Shown here one piece after another: positions 23,644 to 33,368 of a stretch of DNA of 64,000 bases. The stretch is from Pseudomonas asturiensis (GTDB lineage: Bacteria > Pseudomonadota > Gammaproteobacteria > Pseudomonadales > Pseudomonadaceae). The translations under genes were made by a program, and so were the position numbers. The DNA is taken from positions 249,803-313,802 of the forward strand of contig NZ_FRDA01000007.1 of assembly GCF_900143095.1 (NCBI RefSeq). Direction: 5' to 3'. The stretch's first letter is position 1, and each line of letters opens with the position of its first letter. Below the pieces are notes generated by a model. It made no database searches. It was not told the origin of the DNA and saw nothing but the letters and a program-made list of their open reading frames with translations.

Positions 23644-24747
23644 TTATAGCCGCACACTCGCAAACGTCGATTCATTGCGAGCCTGACTGAGCGCCGACAT
23701 CGGCCCGGACAACGGTGCCAGCACCAACGCCTGCGGAATCGGCATCATGGCCACTTGCTGCGCGGTGTTGGAGCCCACACGCTCGTCACGTGGCGGAATG
23801 CCGAAGTATTCGCGGTAGCACTTGGAGAAGTGCGGCGTGGAGACAAAGCCGCAGACCGATGCCACTTCGATGATCGACATCGGCGTCTGCTTCAGCAGTT
23901 GCCGTGCGCGAATCAGGCGCAGCTTCAGGTAATAGCGCGACGGCGAGCAATGCAGGTATTTCTGGAACAGACGCTCCAGCTGCCTGCGTGAAACGGCAAC
24001 GTACACGGCCAGTTCATCAAGGTCGATCGGCTCTTCGAGGTTGGCTTCCATCAGCGCAACAATTTCCTGAAGCTTGGGCTGATTGGTGCCCAGCATGTGC
24101 TTGAGCGGCACGCGCTGATGGTCCTGTTCGTTGCGAATACGCTCGTAGACGAACATCTCGGAAATCGCAGCCGACAGCTCACGACCGTGATCACGGCTGA
24201 TCAGGTGCAGCATCATGTCCAGTGGCGCGGTGCCGCCGGAGCTGGTGAAACGGTTGCGGTCCAGGGTGAACAGGCGCGTGCTCATGGCCACACGCGGGAA
24301 GGCTTCCTGCATCGAGGCCAGACACTCCCAGTGCACGCTGCAATCGAAACCATCCAGCAGACCTGCGCAGGCCAGCGCCCAACTGCCGGTACACACGGCG
24401 CCGAGACGACGGGACTGACGCGCCTGGCTCTGCAGCCAGCTCACGTGTTCGCGGGTGACGGTGCGCTGAATGCCGACGCCGCCGCAGACGATGACCGTGT
24501 CCATGACCGGCGCCTGATGCATCGCTGCATCCGGAGTGATCTGCAGGCCGTCACTGGCCCAGACCTGACCACCGTCCACGCTCAGGGTGGTCCAGCGATA
24601 CAGCTCACGACCCGAAAGCTGGTTGGCCATCCGCAGAGGTTCTACCGCTGACGCAAGAGAGATCAGTGTGAAGTTATCCAGCAGCAGGAAACCGATGGAC
24701 TGTGGGGCTCGGTTCTGTGGTTGAGTCCCTTGATTGAACGATGTCAT
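23644..24747 (-). CDS. gbdR: GbdR, AraC-family activator of glycine betaine catabolism
   Basis: 367 residues from ATG 24747, with GAGGAG upstream on its strand; six extra upstream codons lack support. The N-terminal DJ-1/PfpI-like domain begins PQSIGFLLLDNFTLISLASA, and the C-terminal AraC double helix-turn-helix contains VSRRQLERLFQKYLHCSPSR and VCGFVSTPHFSKCYREYFG. GbdR of P. aeruginosa senses glycine betaine and dimethylglycine and activates their catabolic genes and the cbcXWV transporter. Here it faces cbcX across 901 bp. Gene content, domains and near-identical N-terminus make the name secure. Confidence 0.93.
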   Translation of the reverse strand: MTSFNQGTQPQNRAPQSIGFLLLDNFTLISLASAVEPLRMANQLSGRELYRWTTLSVDGGQVWASDGLQITPDAAMHQAPVMDTVIVCGGVGIQRTVTREHVSWLQSQARQSRRLGAVCTGSWALACAGLLDGFDCSVHWECLASMQEAFPRVAMSTRLFTLDRNRFTSSGGTAPLDMMLHLISRDHGRELSAAISEMFVYERIRNEQDHQRVPLKHMLGTNQPKLQEIVALMEANLEEPIDLDELAVYVAVSRRQLERLFQKYLHCSPSRYYLKLRLIRARQLLKQTPMSIIEVASVCGFVSTPHFSKCYREYFGIPPRDERVGSNTAQQVAMMPIPQALVLAPLSGPMSALSQARNESTFASVRL

Positions 24748-25236
24748 CACACTATCTCCTCTCACGTGGCGGGAATGGCCTCAGCCGAGGCTCTTGTTAT
24801 GGCCCTCATAAATGCAGGGCTTTGCAATGACATCGCAAATCCCGTGCCCGAATTTGATCAGGCATTCAATAACCCCTGAAAACGACGTCGCGATGCGTCT
24901 ATCCGGTAGCGACTGGCCTGTCTGTTTGCGACTTGGAGGCCCGTGCACGGCAGCGTAGGGTGAGCAATTCGGTAGCACTTGAAGGAAACGTGCCGGGAAG
25001 GCCTGGCTGGGGAGTGATACTCAAAGCACAGGGTGATGGGCCATTTGCCACGTTCGATTTGCGCGCTAAAAGGTGGCGACGGTCACAGCGTGTGTTCAAA
25101 AATCGAGCAGTCATTGGAGGCCGCGAGATCGGGCCATGATCCTGCCATCCCGGAACTAACTCCGGCCAACCCCCTCAAAAAGACCGCGTTCGCGAAAGCG
25201 CTGCACGAATGAACAGGTTCCTGACCGGTTTGTTCA

Positions 25237-25296
25237 GGCCCATGACCCTGCGCCCGGCTCTGCTACGCTAGAGCCGCATCGCCCGCAGCATGGGCC
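25237..25296. repeat. 60-nt multi-stem inverted repeat upstream of cbcX
   Basis: Outer arms GGCCCATG/CATGGGCC (perfect 8 bp), then CTGCG/CGCAG, then GGCTC/GAGCC around the loop TGCTACGCTA, with small internal loops of 3 and 8 bases. It resembles none of the REPINs in the window and has no T-run. The loop TACGCT could also be a -10 element. Confidence 0.6.
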
Positions 25297-25459
25297 ATCG
25301 CACAAGCGCTCGACGCCTGGCACCGACACGCTCATACCCACCAGCGCCAAAGGCTTCGAGCCGCGTGACCCGCAAACGTTTTTGGCCGTTTTCTGGCAGC
25401 TCTACCCCTGCAGAAGTGCGCTTGCACGATGGAATAAATCTGTAAGCGACCTTGCGCAC

Positions 25460-25492
25460 ACTGGATGCGACCCCGCCTGTACTGGATACGAC
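25460..25492 (+). promoter_or_regulatory. Candidate GbdR operator ahead of cbcX
   Basis: ACTGGATGCGAC (25460-25471) and ACTGGATACGAC (25481-25492) are direct repeats with one mismatch and a 21-bp period. Two half-sites two helical turns apart are what an AraC-family dimer binds. GbdR is the obvious candidate from the neighbourhood. Confidence 0.55.
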
Positions 25493-25648
25493 GCCCCCAG
25501 TATGCGTTTGATTTTGCCTGTTACATGATCGACCTCGACTCGATCGCCAGGCGCAGTGATGGAGCTTCGCGAAATGCATCGCCAACACATAAGTCGCGTC
25601 AGCGCTCACCTGCTGATGACCCAGAAAAAACTCACAGGAGTCCACCCC

Positions 25649-26596
25649 ATGAAAGGTTCCAAATCGTTGCTGTTGGCCGCCACGCTCTGTGTACCGGTGC
25701 TGGCACAGGCCGCCGAACCAGAAGCCTGTCATACCGTGAACTTCTCAGACGTCGGCTGGACCGACATCACGGTCACCACCGCAGTGACCAGCGCCGTACT
25801 CGAATCGCTCGGCTACAAGACCAAGACCACCATGATTTCCGTACCGGTGACCTACAAGTCGCTGGCCGACGGCAAGAACATGGACGTTTTCCTGGGCAAC
25901 TGGATGCCGACCATGGAAAACGACATCAAGGCTTATCGCGAAGCCGGTACTGTCGAGACCGTCCGTGCCAACCTGGAAAACGCCAAGTACACGCTGGCCG
26001 TGCCCGAGGCCCTCTACAACAAGGGTCTGAAAGACTTTGCCGATATCGCCAAATTCAAAAAGGAACTGGACGGCAAGATCTACGGCATCGAACCGGGTAA
26101 CGATGGCAACCGCCTGATCCAGAGCATGATCGACAAGAATGCTTTCGGCCTCAAAGACGCAGGCTTCAAAGTGGTGGAGTCCAGCGAAGCCGGCATGCTG
26201 TCGCAGGTTGATCGCGCGGCACGCCGCAACACCGACGTGGTGTTCCTGGGCTGGGAACCGCACCCGATGAACACCCGCTTCAAGATGAAGTACCTGACCG
26301 GTGGCGATGACTTCTTCGGCCCCAACTACGGCCAGGCCACCATCTACACCAACACCCGCAAGGGCTACAGCCAGGAATGCAGCAACGTAGGCCAATTGCT
26401 CAAGAACCTCTCGTTCACCCTGGACATGGAAAGCACGCTGATGGGTAACGTGCTCGACGACAAGATCAAGCCTGATGCCGCTGCCAAGGCGTGGATCAAG
26501 AAGAACCCTCAAGTGCTCGACACCTGGCTTGCCGGTGTGACCACCGTTGACGGCAAACCAGGGCTGGAGGCTGCCAAGGCCAAGCTGACCCAGTAA
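25649..26596 (+). CDS. cbcX: Choline-binding periplasmic protein of the Cbc ABC transporter
   Basis: 315 residues from ATG 25649. A signal peptide of about 21 residues (MKGSKSLLLAATLCVPVLAQA) is cleaved before AEPEAC. The mature protein is of the OpuAC/ProX type (glycine-betaine-binding superfamily); DVFLGNWMPTM and FLGWEPHPMN supply the tryptophans of the cation-pi box. In P. syringae and P. aeruginosa CbcX is the choline-specific binding protein, and separate proteins bring betaine and carnitine to the same permease. First gene of cbcXWV; likely activated by GbdR. Confidence 0.92.
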   Translation: MKGSKSLLLAATLCVPVLAQAAEPEACHTVNFSDVGWTDITVTTAVTSAVLESLGYKTKTTMISVPVTYKSLADGKNMDVFLGNWMPTMENDIKAYREAGTVETVRANLENAKYTLAVPEALYNKGLKDFADIAKFKKELDGKIYGIEPGNDGNRLIQSMIDKNAFGLKDAGFKVVESSEAGMLSQVDRAARRNTDVVFLGWEPHPMNTRFKMKYLTGGDDFFGPNYGQATIYTNTRKGYSQECSNVGQLLKNLSFTLDMESTLMGNVLDDKIKPDAAAKAWIKKNPQVLDTWLAGVTTVDGKPGLEAAKAKLTQ

Positions 26597-26663
26597 GCCG
26601 GCAGCAGGCGGGCATGCCCCGCCTGCTGTCCTCATTTTTCCCCGCAAGCGGACAATCACTATC

Positions 26664-27509
26664 ATGCTGACTGATCATAAAATCCCTTTGGGCGAGTACA
26701 TCGCGGCGTTCGTCGACTGGTTGACGCGCAACGGCGCCGACTACTTCGACGCGATTGCCTCGACACTGGAAATGATGATCCACGGGCTGACCTTCGCTCT
26801 CACCTGGTTCAACCCGCTCGTACTGATTGGCCTGATCGCCGCGCTCGCACACTTCATCCAGCGCAAATGGGGCCTGACGGTGTTCGTCATCCTCTCGTTC
26901 CTGCTGATCCTGAACCTGCACTACTGGCAGGAAACCATGGAAACCCTGGCGCAGGTACTGTTCGCCACAATGGTCTGCGTGGTCATCGGTGTGCCGCTGG
27001 GTATCATTGCCGCGCACAAGCCGATGTTCTACACGGTCATCCGCCCGCTGCTCGACCTGATGCAGACGGTGCCCACTTTCGTTTATCTGATTCCGACCCT
27101 CACGCTGTTTGGCCTGGGCGTGGTGCCCGGTCTGATCTCAACCGTGGTGTTCGCCATCGCCGCGCCGATCCGCCTGACGTACCTGGGCATACGCGATGTA
27201 CCTCATGAGCTGCTGGATGCGGGCAAGGCCTTTGGCTCTTCGCGTCGCCAGCTGCTGACACGAATCGAACTGCCCTACGCCATGCCAAGCATTGCGGCCG
27301 GTATCACCCAGTGCATCATGCTGTCGTTGTCGATGGTGGTGATCGCGGCACTGGTCGGTGCTGACGGCCTGGGCAAACCTGTGGTCAACGCATTGAACAC
27401 GGCTGATATCGCCCTGGGCTTCGAAGCAGGCCTGGCCATCGTATTGCTCGCCATCATGCTCGACCGCATCTGCAAACAACCTGAAGCCAAGGCAGGGTCC
27501 GACGCATGA
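26664..27509 (+). CDS. cbcW: Cbc quaternary-amine ABC transporter permease
   Basis: 281 residues with at least six hydrophobic segments (about 50-70, 75-95, 98-125, 145-175, 215-240, 245-270). The binding-protein-dependent permease signature is visible in DVPHELLDAGKAFGSSRRQLL, the contact with the ATPase (EAA loop). Family: ProW/OpuAB. It lies 67 bp after cbcX and overlaps cbcV by four bases. It forms the membrane channel for choline, betaine and carnitine uptake. Confidence 0.93.
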   Translation: MLTDHKIPLGEYIAAFVDWLTRNGADYFDAIASTLEMMIHGLTFALTWFNPLVLIGLIAALAHFIQRKWGLTVFVILSFLLILNLHYWQETMETLAQVLFATMVCVVIGVPLGIIAAHKPMFYTVIRPLLDLMQTVPTFVYLIPTLTLFGLGVVPGLISTVVFAIAAPIRLTYLGIRDVPHELLDAGKAFGSSRRQLLTRIELPYAMPSIAAGITQCIMLSLSMVVIAALVGADGLGKPVVNALNTADIALGFEAGLAIVLLAIMLDRICKQPEAKAGSDA

Positions 27510-28684
27510 GCATCATCAAATTCGACAAGGTAGATGTCATCTTCTCCAAGGACCCGCGTGAGGCCCTCAAGCTGCTGGACGAAGGCCTGACGCGTGACCA
27601 GATCCTCAAGAAAACCGGGCAGATCGTGGGTGTGGAAAAAGCCACCCTGGAAATCGAGAAAGGCGAAATCTGCGTCCTGATGGGCCTGTCCGGCTCCGGC
27701 AAATCCAGCCTGTTGCGTTGCATCAACGGCCTCAACACCGTAAGCCGCGGCTCGCTGTTCGTCGAGCATGAAGGCTCGCAGATCAATATCGCCAACTGCA
27801 CCGCAGCAGAACTGAAAATGATGCGCACCCAGCGCATTGCGATGGTCTTCCAGAAGTTCGCCCTGATGCCTTGGCTGACGGTGCGCGAGAACATCAGCTT
27901 CGGCCTGGAAATGCAGGGCCGTCCTGAAAAGGAACGACGCAAGCTGGTGGACGAAAAACTGGAGCTGGTGGGCCTGACCCAGTGGCGCAACAAAAAGCCC
28001 GACGAACTGTCGGGCGGCATGCAGCAGCGTGTGGGCCTGGCCCGCGCACTGGCGATGGACGCCGACATTCTGCTGATGGACGAACCGTTCTCGGCGCTCG
28101 ACCCGCTGATTCGTCAGGGCCTGCAGGACGAACTGCTGGCGCTGCAAAGCAAGCTGAGCAAGACCATCGTGTTCGTCAGCCACGACCTGGATGAGGCGCT
28201 GAAACTGGGCAGCCGCATCGCGATCATGAAAGACGGCCGCATCGTTCAATACAGCGTACCGGAGCAGATCGTGCTCAACCCGGCGGATGAATACGTACGC
28301 ACGTTCGTCGCTCACACCAACCCGCTCAACGTATTGTGCGGCCGCAGCCTGATGCGCACAGTCGATCAGTGCACCCAGGTCAATGGCTCGGTGTGCCTGG
28401 ATCCGGGGGGTGATTCCTGGCTGGACCTGGCCGAAGGCAATGTGATCAAGGGCGCGCGTCAGGGCACCGGCTCGCTGGACCTGCAGAACTGGACACCGGG
28501 CCAGGACGTCAGCACCCTCGACCGCCGTCCGACACTGGTGCATTCCAACATCGGCATGCGCGACGCGTTGCAGATCCGCTACCAGACCGGCAACAAACTG
28601 GTCTTGCAGGATGGCAACCAGGTTGTCGGCATTCTCGGGGATACCGAGCTGTACCACGCGCTGCTGGGCAAGAATCACGGTTGA
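27506..28684 (+). CDS. cbcV: Cbc quaternary-amine ABC transporter ATPase
   Basis: 392 residues. Walker A GLSGSGKS (60-67), signature LSGGMQQRVGLARAL, Walker B ILLMDEPFSALDP, H-loop FVSHDLDEAL. An N-terminal extension of about 40 residues and a C-terminal region of about 120 residues place it in the ProV/OpuAA glycine-betaine group; the latter region is where CBS-like regulation occurs in relatives. It energises transport through CbcW. ATGA overlap with cbcW. Confidence 0.94.
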   Translation: MSIIKFDKVDVIFSKDPREALKLLDEGLTRDQILKKTGQIVGVEKATLEIEKGEICVLMGLSGSGKSSLLRCINGLNTVSRGSLFVEHEGSQINIANCTAAELKMMRTQRIAMVFQKFALMPWLTVRENISFGLEMQGRPEKERRKLVDEKLELVGLTQWRNKKPDELSGGMQQRVGLARALAMDADILLMDEPFSALDPLIRQGLQDELLALQSKLSKTIVFVSHDLDEALKLGSRIAIMKDGRIVQYSVPEQIVLNPADEYVRTFVAHTNPLNVLCGRSLMRTVDQCTQVNGSVCLDPGGDSWLDLAEGNVIKGARQGTGSLDLQNWTPGQDVSTLDRRPTLVHSNIGMRDALQIRYQTGNKLVLQDGNQVVGILGDTELYHALLGKNHG

Positions 28685-28760
28685 TGCGACGGACTTGTAT
28701 CGACTGATACGGTGCCTCAGAAGCGTTGATACAGCGCCGCCGCTCAGCAAACACATAACC

Positions 28761-28846
28761 GTGGGAGGCGGCTTGCCGGCGATTGCGTCAGTTCAGTCAA
28801 TGACGGGTCGCCTGAAAAATCGAATCGCCGGCAAGCCGCCTCCCAC
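28761..28846. repeat. REPIN-type inverted repeat, 86 bp (type 1)
   Basis: GTGGGAGGCGGCTTGCCGGCGA and its inverted copy flank about 42 bases. Lies in the 345-bp gap between cbcV and betI, 77 bp after the cbcV stop. Confidence 0.92.
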
Positions 28847-28942
28847 GTACAGATAGCGGTCTTTCAGCACGTTTACGTCCGCTTCAACCGACGCCTCAGG
28901 AACGGGCTCTGAAAAGGCTTTGCGCACGTCCAACGCTTTTTA

Positions 28943-28975
28943 TTGATTGATCGTTCAATTAAAAATCTTTAGACT
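28943..28975 (+). promoter_or_regulatory. betIBA promoter with BetI operator
   Basis: -35 TTGATC (28947-28952), 17-bp spacer, -10 TAGACT (28970-28975). TTGATCGTTCAA (28947-28958) is a near-palindrome lying over the -35, and TTGATTGATCGTTCAA resembles the remembered BetI operator of E. coli. BetI would block the promoter in absence of choline. Confidence 0.7.
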
Positions 28976-29029
28976 GTGCCAGCCATTTCGGTATAACGAT
29001 CACTTCAGTCACTCGGGAGAATCGCGACT

Positions 29030-29623
29030 ATGCCAAAGGTCGGTATGCAACCCATCCGCCGCCAACAGTTGATCCAGGCCACGCTTACCGCGGTCGATCA
29101 GGTCGGCATGGGCGACGCCAGCATTGCCCTGATTGCCCGTCTTGCAGGCGTTTCGAACGGCATCATCAGTCACTACTTTCAGGACAAGAACGGCCTGATC
29201 GCAGCCACCATGCGCCACTTGATGAACGCGCTGATCCAGACCGTCAATGAACGCCGTCAGGCCCTGACCGACGACAGCCCGCGTGCGCACCTGCAAGTGA
29301 TCATCGAAGGCAATTTCGACGCCAGCCAGGTCAACGGCCCGGCCATGAAAACCTGGCTCGCCTTCTGGGCAACCAGCATGCATCACCCGTCGCTGCATCG
29401 TTTGCAGCGCATCAACGATCACCGTTTGTATTCGAACCTGTGCTGTCAGTTCCGCCGCGTCCTGCCGCTGGAACAGGCACGCAACGCGGCCCGTGGGCTT
29501 GCGGCCCTGATCGATGGGCTGTGGCTGAGGGGCGCGCTGTCAGGCGACGCATTCGACACCGAGCAAGCGCAACGGATCGCTTACGAATACATGGATTTCC
29601 AATTGGCGAAATCGGCGAACTGA
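29030..29623 (+). CDS. betI: BetI, TetR-family choline-responsive repressor
   Basis: 197 residues, full length. [19 protein letters not shown] and the helix-turn-helix [21 protein letters not shown] are BetI signatures. It represses its own operon betI-betB-betA; choline releases it. GGGAGA at 29015-29020 serves as ribosome binding site. The palindromic operator 71 bp upstream fits autoregulation. Confidence 0.96.
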   Translation: MPKVGMQPIRRQQLIQATLTAVDQVGMGDASIALIARLAGVSNGIISHYFQDKNGLIAATMRHLMNALIQTVNERRQALTDDSPRAHLQVIIEGNFDASQVNGPAMKTWLAFWATSMHHPSLHRLQRINDHRLYSNLCCQFRRVLPLEQARNAARGLAALIDGLWLRGALSGDAFDTEQAQRIAYEYMDFQLAKSAN

Positions 29624-29729
29624 GCGCTTTCGGAGCGCCATCACCGAACGACTGCATCGCAGTGTTGCCCAATGATTCCGGCACACTGAAATCAGTCATC
29701 GCCTCCCCCACTGAATTTGCGAGGACTTT

Positions 29730-31202
29730 ATGGCCCGTTTTGAATTGCAGAAACTTTACATCGATGGCGGCTATGTCGATGCCAGCAACACCGAGACCTT
29801 CGACTCCATCAACCCGGCAAACGGCGAAGTGCTGGCCAAGATCCAGCGCGCCAGCCAGGCCGATGTCGAGCGCGCCGTGGTCGCCGCTGAAAAAGGCCAG
29901 AAGATCTGGGCCGCCATGACCGCAGTCGAGCGTTCGCGCATCCTGCGTCGTGCTGTGGACATCCTGCGCGAGCGCAACGATGAACTGGCCGCACTGGAAA
30001 CCCTGGACACCGGCAAGGCCATCTCGGAAACCCGCTACGTCGATATCGTCACCGGCGCTGATGTGCTGGAATACTACGCAGGCCTGGTGCCCGCCATCGA
30101 AGGCGAGCAGATTCCGCTGCGCGATTCCTCCTTCGTCTACACCCGCCGCGAGCCGCTGGGTGTGGTAGCCGGGATCGGCGCGTGGAACTACCCGATCCAG
30201 ATCGCCTTGTGGAAATCTGCACCGGCGCTGGCTGCGGGCAACGCAATGATCTTCAAGCCCAGTGAAGTCACTTCTCTGACCACGCTGAAACTGGCTGAAA
30301 TCTACACCGAAGCTGGCGTGCCGGATGGCGTGTTCAACGTGTTGACCGGCAGCGGCCGTGAAGTCGGCACCTGGATCACCGAGCACCCGCGCATCGAGAA
30401 AGTCTCCTTTACCGGCGGCACCGACACCGGCAAGAAAGTCATGGCGAGCGCGTCGAGTTCTTCGCTCAAGGAAGTGACCATGGAACTGGGCGGCAAGTCG
30501 CCGCTGATAGTGTTCGACGACGCCGACCTGGATCGCGCCGCCGACATCGCGATGATGGCCAACTTCTACAGCTCGGGTCAGGTCTGCACCAACGGCACTC
30601 GCGTGTTCGTGCCGAACGCGCTGAAAGCCGAGTTCGAGGCGAAAATCCTGGAGCGCGTCAAACGTATTCGCGCCGGCAACCCGGAAGACGAAAACATCAA
30701 CTTCGGGCCGCTGGTCAGCTTCGAGCACATGGAAAGCGTGCTGGGCTACATCGCCAAGGGCAAGGAACAAGGCGCACGCCTGCTGTGTGGCGGCGAGCGA
30801 CTGACAGGCGGTGATTTCGCCAAGGGCGCCTATGTCGCGGCGACCGTATTCACCGACTGCACCGACGACATGACCATCGTGCGCGAAGAGATCTTCGGTC
30901 CGGTCATGAGCATCCTCGGCTACGACACCGAAGACGAAGTCGTCCGCCGTGCCAATGACACCGATTTCGGCCTGGCCGCAGGCATCGTGACCCGCGATCT
31001 GAACCGCGCCCACCGCGTTATTCATCTGCTGGAAGCCGGCATTTGCTGGATCAACGCTTGGGGCGAGTCGGCGGCACAAATGCCGGTCGGCGGTTACAAG
31101 CAGTCGGGCGTGGGTCGTGAAAACGGCATCAGCTCGCTGGCCCAGTACACGCGGATCAAATCGGTACAGATCGAGCTGGGTGACTACGCGTCGGTTTTCT
31201 AA
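29730..31202 (+). CDS. betB: NAD-dependent betaine aldehyde dehydrogenase BetB
   Basis: 490 residues, standard length. Catalytic Glu252 in MELGGKSPL and catalytic Cys286 in [11 protein letters not shown] are present; the N-terminal [17 protein letters not shown] is typical. It oxidises betaine aldehyde to glycine betaine with NAD(P)+, the second step of the choline pathway. GAGG at 29721-29724 precedes the ATG by five bases. Second gene of betIBA, 106 bp after betI. Confidence 0.97.
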   Translation: MARFELQKLYIDGGYVDASNTETFDSINPANGEVLAKIQRASQADVERAVVAAEKGQKIWAAMTAVERSRILRRAVDILRERNDELAALETLDTGKAISETRYVDIVTGADVLEYYAGLVPAIEGEQIPLRDSSFVYTRREPLGVVAGIGAWNYPIQIALWKSAPALAAGNAMIFKPSEVTSLTTLKLAEIYTEAGVPDGVFNVLTGSGREVGTWITEHPRIEKVSFTGGTDTGKKVMASASSSSLKEVTMELGGKSPLIVFDDADLDRAADIAMMANFYSSGQVCTNGTRVFVPNALKAEFEAKILERVKRIRAGNPEDENINFGPLVSFEHMESVLGYIAKGKEQGARLLCGGERLTGGDFAKGAYVAATVFTDCTDDMTIVREEIFGPVMSILGYDTEDEVVRRANDTDFGLAAGIVTRDLNRAHRVIHLLEAGICWINAWGESAAQMPVGGYKQSGVGRENGISSLAQYTRIKSVQIELGDYASVF

Positions 31203-31367
31203 GGTTCGTTGAGCTGGATTTCGTCTGAGGCGAGGCCTTCGCGAGCGAACTCGTGAACAGGCCCGCCTCAAGTAGCGCACTAGCATGGGGTGCTAGGGGT
31301 CGAGTCAACAGTGGCTCGACCCGCGCTGAATTGCATTTGCCCCACCTACTCTGAAGAGGGCGCATTT

Positions 31368-33068
31368 ATGTCCCAGGAATTCGATTACATCATCATTGGT
31401 GCCGGTTCGGCCGGTAACACCTTGGCAGCCCGTCTTAGCGAAGACGAAGGCGTCACCGTTCTGCTGCTGGAAGCCGGTGGCCCGGACTATCGTCTGGACT
31501 TCCGCACCCAGATGCCTGCTGCGCTGGCTTTTCCGCTGCAAGGCCGTCGCTACAACTGGGCGTACGAGACCGAGCCAGAGCCGCACATGAACAACCGCCG
31601 CATGGAATGTGGTCGTGGCAAGGGCCTTGGCGGCTCGTCGCTGATCAACGGCATGTGCTACATCCGTGGCAACGCGATGGACTATGACGGCTGGGCCAAA
31701 GAGCCGGGGCTGGAAGACTGGAGCTACCTCGACTGCCTGCCGTACTTTCGCAAGGCCGAGACCCGCGACATCGGTGCCAACGATTACCACGGTGGCGAAG
31801 GCCCGGTCAGCGTCACCACGCCCAAGGCTGGCAACAACCCGTTGTTCCACGCCATGGTCGAGGCCGGTGTACAGGCCGGTTATCCGCGCACCGATGACCT
31901 GAACGGTTATCAGCAGGAAGGCTTTGGTCCGATGGACCGCACCGTGACGCCTAAAGGCCGTCGCGCCAGCACCGCGCGGGGCTATCTGGACGAAGCGAAA
32001 AAGCGTTCGACGCTGACCATCGTCACGCACGCTCTGACCGACCGCATCCTGTTCGAAGGCAAGCGTGCCATCGGCGTGGCGTATCTGGTAGGCGACAGCG
32101 ACACCCGCATCGAAGCACGCGCACGCAAGGAAGTGCTGCTGTGTGGTGGTGCTATCGCATCGCCGCAGATTCTGCAACGCTCCGGCGTTGGCCCTGCCGA
32201 ATTGCTGAACAAGCTCGATATTCCGGTGGTTCACGACCTGCCAGGCGTCGGCCAGAACCTTCAGGATCACCTGGAGATGTACCTGCAGTACGCCTGCACA
32301 CAGCCGGTGTCGCTCTACCCGTCCCTGATGTGGTGGAACCAGCCTGCGATCGGCGCGGAATGGATGTTTCTGGGTACCGGTATCGGCGCCAGCAACCAGT
32401 TCGAAGCCGGTGGTTTCATCCGTTCGAGCGAGGCGTTCGAATGGCCGAACATTCAGTACCACTTCCTGCCGGTCGCCATTAACTACAACGGCACCAAGGG
32501 TGTTAAGGAACATGGCTTCCAGGCGCACGTCGGTTCGATGCGTTCCCCGAGCCGTGGCCGCGTGCACGTCAAGTCCAGGAACCCGCGTGAGTACCCGAGC
32601 ATCCTGTTCAATTACATGTCCAGCGAGCAGGACTGGCAAGAATTTCGCGACGGCATCCGCCTGACCCGCGAAATCATGCAGCAGCCTGCGCTGGATCCGT
32701 ACCGTGGCCGCGAAATCAGCCCCGGTATTGACGTGCAGTCGGACGAGGCGCTGGACCAGTTCGTGCGCGAACACGCCGAGACGGCCTATCACCCTTCGTG
32801 TTCCTGCAAGATGGGCACCGACGAGATGGCGGTGGTCGACGGTCAGGGTCGCGTGCATGGCATGCAGAACCTGCGTGTGGTGGATGCGTCGATCATGCCG
32901 ATCATCACCACGGGCAACCTGAACGCACCAACGATCATGATCGCCGAGAAAATCGCCGACAAGATCCGCGGCCGCCAGCCCCTGCCGCGCAGCACAGCGG
33001 ACTACTTCGTGGCTGGCGACAAGCCAGCGCGTGGCAAGCCGTTGCGTGAGGTCAGCCATCAGGCGTAA
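31368..33068 (+). CDS. betA: Choline dehydrogenase BetA
   Basis: 566 residues from ATG 31368 ([16 protein letters not shown]), GAAGAGGG upstream; 26 further upstream codons are not part of the family. FAD-binding [13 protein letters not shown] at the N-terminus, GMC oxidoreductase signatures [15 protein letters not shown] and [15 protein letters not shown], and the catalytic His region near HPSCSCKMG. Membrane-associated; oxidises choline to betaine aldehyde. Last gene of betIBA. Confidence 0.97.
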   Translation: MSQEFDYIIIGAGSAGNTLAARLSEDEGVTVLLLEAGGPDYRLDFRTQMPAALAFPLQGRRYNWAYETEPEPHMNNRRMECGRGKGLGGSSLINGMCYIRGNAMDYDGWAKEPGLEDWSYLDCLPYFRKAETRDIGANDYHGGEGPVSVTTPKAGNNPLFHAMVEAGVQAGYPRTDDLNGYQQEGFGPMDRTVTPKGRRASTARGYLDEAKKRSTLTIVTHALTDRILFEGKRAIGVAYLVGDSDTRIEARARKEVLLCGGAIASPQILQRSGVGPAELLNKLDIPVVHDLPGVGQNLQDHLEMYLQYACTQPVSLYPSLMWWNQPAIGAEWMFLGTGIGASNQFEAGGFIRSSEAFEWPNIQYHFLPVAINYNGTKGVKEHGFQAHVGSMRSPSRGRVHVKSRNPREYPSILFNYMSSEQDWQEFRDGIRLTREIMQQPALDPYRGREISPGIDVQSDEALDQFVREHAETAYHPSCSCKMGTDEMAVVDGQGRVHGMQNLRVVDASIMPIITTGNLNAPTIMIAEKIADKIRGRQPLPRSTADYFVAGDKPARGKPLREVSHQA

Positions 33069-33115
33069 TTGATCATGCTCGTGCTCTGCGTCCCCTCCAA
33101 GAGCAGACGCAGAGC

Positions 33116-33201
33116 GTGGGAGGCGGCTTGCCGGCGATGCTTTTTCTGAAGCGACCTATCGCCGACTGAACTGACGCCATCGCCGGCAAGCCGCCTTCTA
33201 C
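33116..33201. repeat. REPIN-type inverted repeat, 86 bp (type 1), slightly decayed right end
   Basis: GTGGGAGGCGGCTTGCCGGCGA at left; the right arm ends GCCTTCTAC in place of GCCTCCCAC. Lies in the 300-bp spacer between betA and the TldD-like gene; the rest of that spacer shows nothing else clear. Confidence 0.9.
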
Positions 33202-33368
33202 CGGGTATGCATTCAGTCGGACACTTCGTTTTAAGGGTCACGCACGTGTCTATCTCAACCCAATGGGTGCAGCACGGGCGGTCCTCGGGTTAATCTCTTT
33301 CTTCAAGGCAATCGGCCCACAAGGTCGTCCGGACTTCACCGACCGCCCTCAAGAAGGAGCTTGTCTGC

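Larger units (their letters stand above)
24748..25648. promoter_or_regulatory. gbdR-cbcX divergent intergenic region (901 bp)
   Basis: No credible gene is seen. The region holds a 60-nt inverted repeat (25237-25296) and a pair of 12-bp direct repeats (25460-25492) 156 bp ahead of cbcX, both listed separately. TACATG at 25522-25527 is a possible -10 for cbcX. CAGGAG at 25635-25640 is the cbcX ribosome binding site. Confidence 0.5.

Noticed and set aside
25268..25732. 154-codon minus-strand frame upstream of and overlapping cbcX
   Set aside because: Poor codon use, no motif, and overlap with the cbcX signal sequence and promoter.
29412..31286. A 624-codon minus-strand frame opposite betI and betB
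   Set aside because: It spans two real genes and their spacer, and shows no motif.
31305..33059. A 584-codon minus-strand frame opposite betA
   Set aside because: Mirror frame of a complete GMC oxidoreductase; no own start context or domain.
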